Source of the DNA: Vandiemenella viatica
Taxonomy: Eukaryota; Arthropoda; Insecta; Orthoptera; Morabidae
Assembly (NCBI GenBank): GCA_031002005.1
Contig: JARYHS010008074.1
Location: 352,866,932-352,930,931 of the forward strand
Length of the DNA: 64,000 nt
Reading direction: 5' to 3'
A program made the position numbers and the translations under genes. The notes beneath the pieces are model-generated. The model worked only from the letters and a program-made list of their open reading frames with translations. It had not been told where the DNA came from and did no database searches. Below are positions 35,816-46,956 of the stretch, piece after piece. Position 1 is the stretch's first letter, and the number at the start of each line of letters is the position of its first letter.

Positions 35816-36991
35816 ATTATCTCCGTTATACATGTAGAAGTAGAGCTGGCACTTACAAAAATACCATAAACAAGGAAATTGGAATCTGAAATGTGATGTT
35901 GGAGAAGGATGTTGAAAATAAAAGGAAAAATGCTTCTTAAGTGAATATCTTCTGAAAAAGGTGGGTGAAGAGAAAAGGTTTCTGGGAGAATCTCAGAAGA
36001 GAATGGATGGTGGGTCACATTTTAAAATACTCTCGTTATTTATTATTGAGTGAACAGTCAAAAATAGGAACTATAGGGAAAGGCAGAAATTAGAAAAACT
36101 TAAACAGATTACTGAGTCCATTTGTTGTAACTGATTGTAGAGATGAAGAAAATGATTCAGAATAGAAAGATATGGAGGATTGCATCACACCTGACGAGAG
36201 AGTGACGACGGGTAAAAAACATGTTGCCCAAAAAATCTGCCGTGCAGCCCAACAGTACAGTAACGATGTGTGCTCTATTCCATGTATATTCACTGGCGAA
36301 ACGAAGAAATTTAGTAGGTGCATCACATACGACGTAATAACAGTGGACGTTAATGAATTTCAGTGTCTTATTTTATATACTTCTAGCATCGAACATGTTA
36401 CAGAAATACAATTTAAAAAAAAAAAAGACTTGTCTGACCTGGGAGGAAACGGTAATGCCCACTTCACATTCCCGCATTGAAGGCAATCGAGATGCTGTAG
36501 TTACACTAAGAAATAGGAGAAAAAGGTCTTGTGTAAATTATTGCGAAAATCTATCAAAATTATTATGAACTAGTGAAAGTTTTTATTAAATTGAAATTTA
36601 TTCTAAGCCAGAATGACAACTGGCATTTGTGGTTACAGCAGAGATCATGAGTAATTTTTTTGTTTTAAGTTGCTTTCGTTAGCAACATGTTACTGAGAAG
36701 CAGATCCACCTTTTTCAGACGTAAAATTTATGGATATTATTTTAACTATGAAAGGCTACTAAAAGGAAACTTAATGAATGTGTTATGGCATTTAATTGGG
36801 TAGCCGTTACTTAGCTATTAATTGTGGATGTAACCAGGAATTTCTTCTAATGTTCACTGTTTTGCGAGCGAAGGCTGACACGTGACACCGTTCTGCAGCC
36901 AATAGTTATCGAGGTGAGTGAATGAGTGAGCTTAAGAAATTATATAGTGGATACGCCATGGATGTTATACGGTATCAGTAGAAAAAAGAGC
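35816..36991. other. Spacer with an unrecognised 102-codon frame
   Basis: The plus frame at 36172-36480 reads MEDCITPDERVTTGKKHV at its start; no domain recognised. It ends shortly after an A run (36415-36426) and is probably chance. Confidence 0.4.
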
Positions 36992-36994
36992 TAA

Positions 36995-37393
36995 GGGAGC
37001 GTGCACTAACTACGTGGCTCGGTCCGGGAGGGAGGGGGGGTGGCTGGAAGGCTACGCCTGGTTAAGTGGAAGGATGGGAGGGCGGGGGGGGGGGGACCGA
37101 GGCAGGCCACGTAACTTTCCTTTCATAAAATTTTTCACAGTTAAAATGAGGAACAGAACTCACAACAGCATGTGAATATTTATTTCTTTCAGTTAATTAT
37201 GTCCGTATGCAATTTACAATAGTCTGACAAGAGAAAATGGTACAAAATGTTTTCTGGAATCAAAAGGGAAAAAAGCTACGTGCTAGGTGTGGGAGGGAGG
37301 AGGGGTAGAGGCAAAAGCCACGTAGGGCTACGTGGGGGGAGGGGGGGGTTCACAGGCGGCCAAAATGGAGCTACGTGGTTTATGCACGCTCCC
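36995..37393. mobile_element. PIF/Harbinger-type MITE, family A, copy 2
   Basis: The ends are GGGAGCGTGCACTAACTACG and its inverse (ACGTGGTTTATGCACGCTCCC, right end), with TAA on both sides (36992-36994, 37394-37396). The interior matches copy 1 (2784-3210) in the opposite orientation, including the GGAACAGAACTCACAACAGC block, the AATAGTCTGACAAGAGAAAA block and GGGAAAAAAGCTACGTGC. Long G runs (37024-37094, 37336-37349) replace the C runs of copy 1 as expected for the opposite strand. Confidence 0.88.
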
Positions 37394-37396
37394 TAA

Positions 37397-37595
37397 GTGC
37401 CGAGTATTAAGTTGAAAGGAAACGTAGGTCTATAAATGCTCGTAACACTTAAACTGATTTAAACGAGGGAGAGAACTCAAACGTCAAAACTCCATAACTC
37501 TTTATTTTCAGGGATTACCACACCGATTAGATTATATTATATGCCGAAAAAGTAAAACAAGAGTATTATTCACGCATTCTTGTAACCCATTAACG
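37397..37595. other. Spacer
   Basis: No supported feature. Confidence 0.5.
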
Positions 37596-37765
37596 ACGAG
37601 TTGCAGACCTGCCTGCGGGAACAGTGTCGAGGTTTGGTCACAAGTTTCGGCTGAACAAAGCGGAACCAGATAACCTCTCCCACCTCACAATCTGGCACAT
37701 CGCGCGCATGCGTGCAGCGCCGACTGGTGGGAACGGGGCGTGAGAGATTGGCGGCAAGTGCTGGC
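37596..37765. promoter_or_regulatory. GC/CpG-rich island with NRF1-like site
   Basis: GCGCGCATGCGTGC (37702-37715) closely matches the NRF1 consensus of alternating GCGCATGCGC. The flanking 150 bp is CpG-rich. Such sites mark promoters of ubiquitously expressed genes in animals. No gene start can be shown here. Confidence 0.28.
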
Positions 37766-37989
37766 GAGTCTGTGTCGAAGGAAATTAGCACTAAATTACA
37801 CAGAGAAAAAAATAATGGCTATCGGCACATGCAAGCCTCGCTAACAGAACGTCATTATTTTCATTTTGTAATGACTTTATCAAATTCCGAACATTATTAT
37901 GAAGCTGGTTTCATATTCAGAAATTAAATCACGTGGTACTGAAGAAGTTCAACCTCTAGATGAAAGATGGATACTGCGTTATGGTACAG

Positions 37990-38142
37990 CCATCCAAATT
38001 TCGATTTTGTTCATGGTTTATGGAAATCAATCCAAGCGATTGTTGCGATGGCTCTCCAAAAGTCCATGGCCGAATTCCTTCTCGTTCCTTGCCCGCAGTC
38101 CTTTCCCTCCTATCACCTCGACATCAACAAAGCATAAAGCCA
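37990..38142 (+). repeat. SINE family I 3' fragment
   Basis: A worn TTTTGTTCATGGTTTATGG block, then GTCCATGGCCGAATTCCTTC, GTTCCTTGCCCGCAGTCC and ACCTCGACATCAACAAAGC follow the forward SINE order. The tRNA head is not recognisable. Confidence 0.7.
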
Positions 38143-38410
38143 CTAGAAAAATATCAATTCTCTGCTCAGTGTCGAAGAGGTAAAAGCGCTTTCTCTCAAA
38201 TCGGGTTCCTATCAGACTTGCAGTGTTTTTGTCATGTTTTGCATGTTTTCTCGTACCCTCGTTACCTGTAACACTAATATTACACGTTAATTTTAAGTTT
38301 TACTCTCGAGCTACTTGACTGGCAATATTTTAAACTGCCAAAACCACGGGAAAACTTTCAATATTATGTGGGACCCTCCTTTACAGGAATAACTGCGGCA
38401 ACCCGACATG

Positions 38411-39388
38411 ACATTGACTAAAAAAAATGACAGAAGTCCTCTGAAGAAATATTCAGCGATACTTCCGCTTCAGTTTTTCATAATGGTGAAAGTGTTTCCG
38501 GTGTGGTACGATCACGAGCTCACGTTTTGATCGTGTTCCTAATACGTTTGACTGAATTCGGGTTTGGTGATCTGGATGGCCAAATCATTGGCTGGAATAC
38601 AGAATGTTCCTCAGACCAATCGTGAACGATTTTGACCCGGTGACATGAAGGCCATGAATGGCTGCAAATGGCTTGTAAGTACTTGAATCCATCCTGGTCT
38701 GTGTTTACATGGCGTTACCACCAGTTTCCATAGTTCCTTCCTGACAACCTGCGTCCATGGCCTCGTGAGTATGCTCTATAGTCGAACGCTACCACCTGCT
38801 CTTACCAACTGGAATCTTCGACGCAATCTTTTCCAGTCAACAGATTTGTTCACGAGCTCTACAGAGCCGCTGCAGCCGACGGCGTTTAATTAGAAGATGC
38901 ACTCGCGTCTGTCTTCTGCTTCCATATCCCATCAAAACAATATTTCGCTGCAGTGTCCTCACGTCTCATATTGAGTCTTGCTTTTCTTGACAAAATGTTG
39001 CTTGTCTGTAAATAATGACACCTCGACGAAGACGCCGTTGGTTTCGGTCATTAAATAGACCTTGTAGGCATTTCGCATTGTCCATGGCGGGCGATAATGC
39101 CTGAAATTACATATTCATGGCATACTATTAACAATGAGGATCGATGAATGTTGAATTCATGAACAATTCCGAAATGGAATATCCTACATTCGTCTACCGC
39201 CAAGTACCACTCCACGTTCAAAGTCTGTTAATTCATGTCGTGCGGCTATCATCACGTCAGGACTCACGAGAGTACAGAAGAAAGCCTCGACGTTGCACGG
39301 CACATTTATACTTTTGTTCCGCGGTGCTACAGTCGTCTGTATAATTTCATCTTCAAATACCTCGATTTTTGGCAGCTCAATTCTATAT
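38411..39388 (-). mobile_element. Tc1-like transposon relic, second family
   Basis: The region follows the known layout of a common arthropod Tc1 group whose transposase lies on the minus strand. A reversed WPSRSP block (TGGCCA at 38577-38582) lies near the left end. Family words continue in order: CATGAAGGCCATGAATGGCT, GCTCTTACCAACTGGAATC, GCACTCGCGTCTGTCTTCTG and GTTCAAAGTCTGTTAATTCATG. End regions are too worn to define inverted repeats (about 38411 and 39388). Confidence 0.8.
38540..39270 (-). pseudogene. Tc1-like transposase relic
   Basis: Minus-strand translation in shifting frames gives an N-terminal ELTDFERG-like start near 39250-39215, helix-turn-helix remnants and a late WPSRSPN block near 38560-38582 where the third catalytic residue should follow. 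Many stops and indels interrupt it. The span is about 730 bp against about 1,020 in an intact gene, so internal deletions have occurred. It belongs to a different Tc1 group from 17711-18767. Confidence 0.72.
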
Positions 39389-40829
39389 GTGAAACGGTTT
39401 TCAGAGAGATATCCTTATTTTCATTAAAGTCTCCATGTTTATAGTTACACTGGGGTCCATAAAAGAATCCAGCAATAAAAAATACTCTTTTATTTACAAA
39501 TTCGCATCAAGAAAACTGCTTTCACGCTACTTAAAACTTGGGAATGACTTTTTTTTTTAGGATATATGGAATAATGTCTTTGTTTCCCTTCTTTCTTACT
39601 TGAGCACATGCGTGACTACATCATCCTGCCTACAATGTCGCCTGGGATTCTCTGCCAGTTGAACTAAGAACTAAAAGTGTAATTGTACAAGAAGGTATCC
39701 ATATATGGGCCTCACGAAACTAGAGGTGTGCAAATTCCAAAGAAATCGATAAGGCGTGTATGAAAAATTAATTATTTTAATTGGTTGGGCTAGCACAGTT
39801 GACAGAATACCACCTGTGAAAATAATTAAATTTGGAATAAATATGTTAATTTATCGATTTTTAAATTAATATGGACTTGAAAAGAACAATGATTGTATTG
39901 ACCTCTTAAGTTGTGACTAAATAGTTCCAGTTGGTATGAGACTTTAACTCAAGTCGTTACAAAGTGAAGTAAGGCTCAAGGATGAACACCAAACGTCATT
40001 TCGATAAATCTGTTGTCTCTCGAGCTCCTCGAGGCTACGAAGAACCAGGGATAGGGTCTTGTGCCTATAGCGTATTTGTAGGAAGAGCAGTCGAAGTTTC
40101 TAGTCCAGATGTCAAACTAAAAAAAAGTTAAAGGGCCACAAATTTCCTCTTTCTTTCACGGAAAGATTTCTTCTTTCCCCCTATAGGTTATCGCTTTCCT
40201 CTCATTATACTTTAAACTAATTGCAGAATAACTTTCACGCCAGCAAACTTAGGCGCTTTTCTGTCGCGCCTTGTTTGTGACATTTCTTGACACAGGTCCC
40301 TACAACATGACCCTACGTCACCGATTAGGCAGAGCAAAAGGATCCTGTGCGATAAGGAGGACACTAAGATTATATTACAGCCAAGGGATGATCCTGTTCT
40401 GCCCGTGTATCTGCAAACAATATTGTTCGGCTCACACGCAAAGGTAAATTTAAAAAAAAACACAACCAGGCACAATAAGAATTATTAAACCATGGCCATA
40501 AATGTTTAATGTGAGTGTGTAATACCTGAGCCATTAAAAAATAGACGTTTTTATATAATTGTATCTGCTGACAGGAACATTGATGTAAGCCGTATAATCT
40601 CACACCCTCATCCCACTTGACATTAATTTCAATGAGTTCCAGCGCCTTTAGGGTAAACTTCCAGGACAAGAAACTAAATATGGAATTCTTCCTACATTCA
40701 TTCCTTCTAATCATGGTATCGATAAAGCGGAATAGCATATTTTAAATATTTAATACCATAGGAAAAATTTGCAGTGGCAACAAGGCAGGTATTTCTAACT
40801 GCAGTTCTTCCATAGAATTGCAGTCAAAA
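39389..40829. other. AT-rich spacer
   Basis: Minus-strand frames at 40212-40475 and 40370-40738 (122 codons) overlap in different phases and resemble nothing known. Confidence 0.5.
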
Positions 40830-41015
40830 GGGAGCGTCCATAAACTACGTTGCTACCTTTTGCCTCCCTTGTATCCCCTCCCCCCTTCTCCCCAAGTAAC
40901 CTGACGTAGATTTTGGGTCGACATCGTCCTAGCCCGCGGTGTCGCACGTAGCTTTTTTCCCTATTAATTCCAGAAGACATTTTGTACTGTTTTTTCTTAA
41001 GAGACTGTCGCTGAA
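40830..41015. mobile_element. MITE family A, copy 3, left half
   Basis: GGGAGCGTCCATAAACTACG, the C-rich tract, GCACGTAGCTTTTTTCCCTA, CAGAAGACATTTTG and a GACTGT block repeat the left half of copy 1 (2784-3210) in the same order. The right half and right terminus are missing; a Helitron and mariner nest follows directly. Confidence 0.8.
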
Positions 41016-41054
41016 ATTATTGTATATTTAATGAAAACCGATATTTTCTCTATG

Positions 41055-41480
41055 CAGGGTGTTAAAAAAAGTGTAAAATATTTTAAGCGGTAATAGTATG
41101 GATCAAAATAAGACAGAAATGTTAAATAAACACTTGGTCGCAAACGCATACTTTCTGAGTTAAAAACAGATCAGCAATGTAACGGCCGTCCACAGCAATG
41201 AATCCCGCAGCCCTCCGGCGTAAGGAATCAGGCACACTTTGTAACTTTCCTGGTTAGTCCTGTGCGTGATGTCGTGCATTGAAGACGTACGTGACCAACC
41301 AAGCCAGTTTCAAAGAGTTCTTGATTCCTTACGCCAAAGGGCTGAGGCATGCAATGCCGTGGGCGGGCGTTACATTGCTGACCTGTTATTAACTCCGAAA
41401 AAAAAACCCAATGTTTCAGACATTTTTATCTTATTTATAGTATCACCTCCTAAAATATTTTACACTTTTTTAACACCCTG
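41055..41480. mobile_element. Near-palindromic mariner-type MITE
   Basis: Starts CAGGGTGTTAAAAAAAGTG and ends with the inverse. The mirrored arms run about 180 bp each with moderate mismatch, so almost the whole 426-bp element can fold on itself. The right flank is TA; the left flank is TG, probably a mutated TA. A short plus frame (41266-41400) reads FQRVLDSLRQRAEACNAVGG, resembling the extreme C-terminus of a mariner/IS630-like transposase. The arms therefore include coding remnants duplicated in inverse. Confidence 0.82.
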
Positions 41481-41482
41481 TA

Positions 41483-42036
41483 TATTTTAGACTTGTGTAT
41501 TCTTATACTTCTCTTTCCTGCCACAACTACATACGATAGACCATTGATGTTTGTGTGTGGTAATAACATCGAATCTCCCATCGTGCACTATAGTGGTTAG
41601 ATGTCGGTACCTATGGAAGTGTGTGAGATATGGCGGTTGAAAGTGGTCGACCTGCGCCGCTTTCATATTTCTATTAAAGACGCATGTGTCACGGTGTATC
41701 ACTTTTCAGCCAAAACTATTTAGCTCAGACTACTGGTGTTTGTGTGTGATAGTAGCACAGAGTCACCCATCGATCACAACTTTGGCCGAATTTCGGTAAC
41801 TGTGGGAGTGTGGGAGATATGGTAGATGAAAGTGGTCAATCAAGGATATTTTCGTATTTCAGCCAAAGACATGTCTTTCCGTATATTTTACTTTGTTGCC
41901 TGATCTACATAGCGCTGATGACTGGTTTTTGTGTGTGGTAATAGCATCGAGTCTCCCATCGTGCACTATGGTGGTTAGATATCGGTAGCTGTCAATCCAA
42001 ATTCTCTACAAACACGAAGTCGTGGCCACCAGCTAG
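41483..42036 (+). mobile_element. Helitron, 5'-truncated, with A-B-A repeat units
   Basis: The 3' end reads CACGAAGTCGTG (a hairpin) followed by gccaccagCTAG and a T, the insect Helitron 3' signature of a short hairpin just before CTAG with a T target. Upstream are repeat units of about 189 bp in A-B-A order (A near 41498-41690, B near 41692-41880, partial A to 41990), matching those of the complete copy at 56869-58014. The left side is interrupted by the mariner MITE; a short GATATTTTC block left of that MITE (about 41038) may be the rest of the Helitron. Confidence 0.82.
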
Positions 42037-43188
42037 TAATTATAAATATTCTGAATGAAATTTTGACACTAGCCTCTCCTGCAAATGATCAATTATTGGG
42101 TAAAAAAAACTCTTTCTTAGGTACAGCCAGGAATCTTTTCTTCCTGAGGTGCCATTAAAAGCATTTTCCATATCTAATTGTTTCTTAATTCATAAAACAG
42201 AACAAGCCATACTTGGCACGCAAAAAAAGTTTTTTTCAGTTATGTCACCTTTTTTTCTACATTGCCAGGGTATGACTCTTTGATTTCCTTAAAAGATTTC
42301 TGTAACTCGCAGGATAATGAAAACTCGTTGGAAAAACATTTACGATAAGTTTCGTCGCTAAGAACATTCTGGAGGATGGGATTTCTTCTGACGAAGTGAG
42401 CAATGCCTCGTTGTACACTGAAAAAACTGCTCAATTTACAATAATGTTGCGCTGTGTGTATACGCATTTATCTCGGGAGGTTTCGCTTCCAAAGACGCCA
42501 GTTGTCTAGATAGCATCTTGAGGTGCAGCCAACCGTCTGCTTTAAGAAGTCTTCCAGATGTTTGAAGAAAGTGAAACGCGCGATGTGATCTTATGCGCTT
42601 TACATTTAGTGTGGCCTCGAAAGTTTTTATGATGTTTCATTTACGTAATTACTCACGAAATTTCATTTCAGTTTCTCGCTCAGACACTGACCCCATCCAG
42701 TATGACAGCGTTGCGTACGAAATGAATGAATAGGACTTCCAACTTCATTACAAACGTCAGCTGAAACATTAATTATGCAACCTTCATGTGAAATTATGTC
42801 ATATCCGGCACAATTTTGATACCTATACCTCCCGTATTCAGGAAGGGTTACTTATAGAACGTAACTAAAATTCTTTTACCTGCTGACTCATACATTTTTA
42901 CTTCTTCGTGGACTAAATTCTAGTGCAGTGAAAATTCATGTCATTTGGAGTTCTTTTTGAAAGAATATTGAAGAAATATGAGCAAGCTTTAGCATAACGC
43001 TGAACGAAACGTGAGCGTTTTGAAACATCCATTGCTTCAATTTACACGATTGAAATTTGCTGTCTTTACGGTTCCTTGTGCTTTAATTGGGTCGCTCCTG
43101 TTCAGTTGAATCTTACGAGTCTGTCATACTGCCTGCCAATCGTCATTACAGATTTAGTGACTAAAAATTAGATAGAACAATACAGTCC
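42037..43188. other. Spacer
   Basis: The minus frame at 42240-42467 is unrecognised. No other supported feature. Confidence 0.5.
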
Positions 43189-43201
43189 TGCACACGTCCT
43201 C

Positions 43202-43439
43202 ACCGAGCGTTGTGGTGTAACGGCTAGCGTTCTGGCCTCGCATTCGGGAGGACGGCAGTTCGAATTCCCGTCCGGGCATCCAGATTTGGGTTTTCCATGG
43301 TTTCCCAAATCACTCCAGGCAAATGCCGGGATGCTTCCTTCAAAAGGCCATGGCCGAATTCCTTCCCATTCCTTGCCCCCCATCCTTTCCCGTCTCTAAA
43401 AGACCTCGCTGTTAGAGAGACGTTAAGCAGATAAAAAAA
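43202..43439 (+). repeat. SINE family I, variant tail, perfect 13-bp duplication
   Basis: A full-length SINE with B box AGTTCGAATTCCC (near 43258) and the usual body. The tail differs: the CCTCGCTGTTAGAGAGACGT block then TAAGCAG and a run of seven A replace the GTCGACGAGGCGTAAAG ending. Flanks carry an exact TGCACACGTCCTC duplication (43189-43201 and 43440-43452). This is direct evidence of target-primed retroposition and of a young insertion. Confidence 0.96.
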
Positions 43440-43452
43440 TGCACACGTCCTC

Positions 43453-43730
43453 CGATCCTTACACACCAAGCTATCGAGAAAAGGAACACAAATGTGTTCA
43501 ATTGCGAAATACATATAAAGCGTGACTAAATTGCTAGAAGCATTGAAATCAAACACATCTTTATTAAATAATGATGGTGCGGTTAAAAACCTGTTTATTC
43601 ATATTTCCCCTAAACCAATATAACTGTGTCAAAGAAACCTTTCCATGTCGCTGTAGGTTACGATGTAAGAAAGTGAAGTAGTTGATTCAGTAGTGGCACC
43701 TGTAATTCCGTATTTGCATACCTTGTCGAT
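43453..43730. other. Spacer
   Basis: No supported feature. Confidence 0.5.
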
Positions 43731-43973
43731 TTTTTTTTTTTACTTATTGCTTTACGCCTCGTCGACGTCGAGGTCATTAGAGGAGGGATGGGACTCAGGA
43801 CAAGGAACAGGATAGAATTCGGCCGTGGCCATTTAAACGATGCATCCCGGCATTCACCTGGAGTGATTTGGGGAAACTATGGAAAACCCAAATCTGGATG
43901 CTCGGACGGGTATTCGAACCGCCGTCCTCCCGAATGCGAGGCCAGAGCGTTAACCGCTCCCTCACCACACTCG
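43731..43973 (-). repeat. tRNA-derived SINE, family I, reversed copy
   Basis: T run, TTTACGCCTCGTCGACGTCG (reversed tail), GAGGTCATTAGAGG, the GGGGAAACTATGGAAAACCC region, a reversed B box (TATTCGAACC, 43911-43920) and the reversed head to CCACACTCG. With the forward copy at 43202-43439 it makes a second inverted SINE pair within 800 bp. Confidence 0.92.
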
Positions 43974-44972
43974 TTTTGTTGGAAAACAACTCGATTTTCG
44001 TCAAATGAGGGCTCTGGTGGTATAAATTGTTAGAATTTTCAGTGTTGTGTGTGTGAAGTTGCTTGTGTAAAGACGAATGTAAGTCGATATTGCACACGCA
44101 GACTCTTCCAGTCTTAATAGACAATGATAGCAACCAGACCTAATCTCCACATCATACGAAGAACACAATCATTAGTATTGTATGCCCTCACTCTATGCGC
44201 AGCACGGAGAACTTCCACACATGACTTGTGTAATCTCTGTATTTTAGGAATTGTGCTGCTGACCTAAATGACGAAATGTGTTCAACCCAGGTACACTACC
44301 CAGCTGACATTGGCTGCAGCACCGAAGCTCACCAAGCAGAATCGGATGCACCCTTTGGGGTATATTAATATAGAGTCATCAAACAAATTTACACAATTCT
44401 TGAGCAGAATTTTGTATATGCATTCTCGTGAATACAGACTGCTAGTGGGATGGGTGAAACTCTGTTTCCAGACAGTCTCGTGCGCTACTATTGCTGAGCC
44501 ATCCTGACATTCCAACTGTAATTCTACCCGAACGGTATTCCGTCTTTCCGCTGCTCCAAAATTCTGCTTCTCTCTAAATGTGGAGCATTCCTTGAATGTC
44601 AATTCTTTTGTCTCTATTCTTGTCTTTCCATCACATTTCTACATATTTGAAAGAATATAAAAATGGTTTGGAGCCTGTTCATGGAACTAAATCCATGATA
44701 GAGTTGGAGAGTTTTTCTCTCAAAATCATATATCTATACACCGAGCAGTATTGACAATAATGAAGACGAAAATTAAGCGAATATAGTGTCTGCGATAAAT
44801 ACATTCAGCTGTAACGACCTTTGTTTATAATATCTGTTCTATAAAGCGTGAGAGTTCGGTCACGGCAACGTTTTGTCTAGCGCACTTACTCGGCTCCATC
44901 TCTGTAGGTGGCATTAGCTTATGTCACACTATGGTCAGGCAGTCCTGTGTTGACCCAGCCTCAGATGAATAA
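43974..44972. other. Spacer
   Basis: The minus frame at 44282-44602 (106 codons) and the plus frame at 44268-44507 overlap and match nothing known. Confidence 0.5.
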
Positions 44973-45150
44973 TCTTTAAATATATAAATGTGTAACAGGA
45001 TTTAACTGTCTGTCTGTTCCACCATCACGCGAAAACTACCGAACCTATTTGGGTGGTTTTTTTTCCCCACTATTTCAGAGCTAATGGTTTAGATTAAAAT
45101 CTTCAGTGATCGAGGTATGGAGCAAGAAATGATGATCTGTTAGTAATGTG
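44973..45150 (+). mobile_element. Helitron 5' end
   Basis: From TC at 44973 the sequence reads TCTTTAAATATATAAATG, then a run of TGTCTGTCTGTTC and CACGCGAAAACTACCGAACC. Insect Helitrons commonly start TC..TATATAAA, followed by a GCGAAAACTAC..GACCGATTT block. The preceding base is A, as expected for insertion between A and T. No CTAG-type 3' end with a hairpin was found downstream, so the element is truncated or its end is worn. Confidence 0.65.
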
Positions 45151-46724
45151 AACAGACAGGCCCTACAGATTCTTAATACAGTTCTGAGGGTGTACACTAC
45201 ATCAATGATAAACGCGTATAAAGAGCCAAAATATTCGTTACAAACATTATGCAGCTTTGTTTAGTGCTACTATTAGTGGTTTTTGGTATATATGCCACTA
45301 AAAACAACACGCGTTTAACTCTTAGAACCTTGGTTAAGATTTTATCTGTGGCTCGTAAAGTGGTATCTTCGAAACTTTTCTCGTAAAGAAAAAGTCATAT
45401 TTTAGTATAATTGAAGACGACGAATTAGACCTTTTTAAATACGGATTAGTGAATCGTTTTTTTATTACAACTAATGTTCAAAAAGTGATCAACCCTCAGT
45501 ATCGATGTAGAGCAAAAAATTAAGTTAGGATTTTAAAACTAATTTTTTTATGCCATAATTAACATTCTTGTAGAATATTTTCTCCTCTGATTTATTTCGC
45601 AACTCTTCATGTAGCTTTATGAAAACTTGATTAGATAATTTTTTCTTAGTTAAATTACGTTAAAAAAAGTAAAATCAATCCTTTCAGAAACGTAGAGAAA
45701 CATCAGGAATAAGGAAGTAGCTAGATGAAAGGATTTTTTTTTCCTCCTCAGGGTTTATATTTGCTACTCAATAAATAAAAAAATTACAGCACACGAATTA
45801 GTCCATTCAATTAAGTCCGCATTTGAGGCTGTTGGTAAATGCTGGTTATACATAAAAAATGTAGAATAACAACACGTTACACATTAAGAAACCAAACGTT
45901 TTCAGAAAAAGCAATCATTACTGGAAAACTATTCTCCCCTTGACTCTTTCATCTATATGTGTGATACTTAATCAAAGATATCTGATCTTTGCCAGAAATT
46001 TAAAAATTATTTGTTTGGTGTAATGCATTTATAATTCTCTTCCTTCCACAAAATGAGCCAACAGTCATTCCACAGCTCTTACAGTCCTGTAAGACCCGGT
46101 GGTCAGTAATGACGTCGTGTTTCGAGTCTATGTCCTCTGGAGAACCTTCCAGGGATCATTGTCAGAGGAAGCAAGAAGCGAGAGTACACTGTGCCTTATC
46201 CTAACTTCATCTCGGCGTCAATGAACTGATATTAGCCTACCTACTAATCCTCATTATACTCCTATTACATTACAGTAAGATACAAATACGCGCGCATATC
46301 AGAACTGAGAAATACGACTACTGCTATAGTTTGATGTTTCTTCCTTCCTAGAAGAAAAAATTCGAATGGATCTTATGTCATGGCATTGGGAAGTAGGTGT
46401 GTGTAGGGAAATTGCGACTGGGGGATATGCTTTATCGCAATTAAAATTCATGAAACAACTTTTTTTAGTTTAAAGGACAGTACAGTCAGTAAGTCTTTAG
46501 ATGTCTGGATTTTTGTTCATATTCGTTTGATGCTGTAATATAGGTGTTATGCCTTTGCTTGCTGTGGCGGACATATCTGCTTTTAGATGTTGCAGCAGCT
46601 ATCATTTATGACTCGGTTCATACACTTCCTTATCTATCCCCAGTTCCATTTCGAATTATTTGCGCACGGCATTTGGTTACTTTTCCACATGGCCAGTCTT
46701 GTTATTTTTAAGCATAACATCTCA
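45151..46724. other. AT-rich spacer
   Basis: May contain the eroded body of the Helitron starting at 44973; no frame or repeat supports it. Confidence 0.45.
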
Positions 46725-46732
46725 GTGCCGCT

Positions 46733-46948
46733 CAGGGCCGGCGCTATGATTCTCGGGCCCCGGGTAAAAGTTCTTAGGCTTCAACCCCTCCCCCGGCAAA
46801 CATTTTTACTTTAAACTTTTTTTTTTGTTGACAAATTTTAATAAAAAAATCAAGTAACGTCTTTTTTAAGAAAGTTTTTTAATGTTATATTGGTATTTAG
46901 TTAGGCACCATGGCCGGAGTACTTCTGCGCCACTTAACGCCGGCCCTG
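46733..46948. mobile_element. hAT-type MITE with perfect 8-bp duplication
   Basis: A 216-bp element with CAGGGCCGGCG ends in inverse, flanked by identical GTGCCGCT octamers (46725-46732 and 46949-46956). The core is AT-rich with no gene. Its left part matches a fragment at 4958-5025. The insertion split a GC-rich island that continues from 46957. Confidence 0.95.
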
Positions 46949-46956
46949 GTGCCGCT

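Noticed and set aside
43788..44033. Conserved-looking peptide (GLRTRNR..., GVIWGNYGKPKSG...)
   Set aside because: The same peptide appears at 1810, 33591, 43224 and 50080; it is SINE sequence read as protein, not a gene family.
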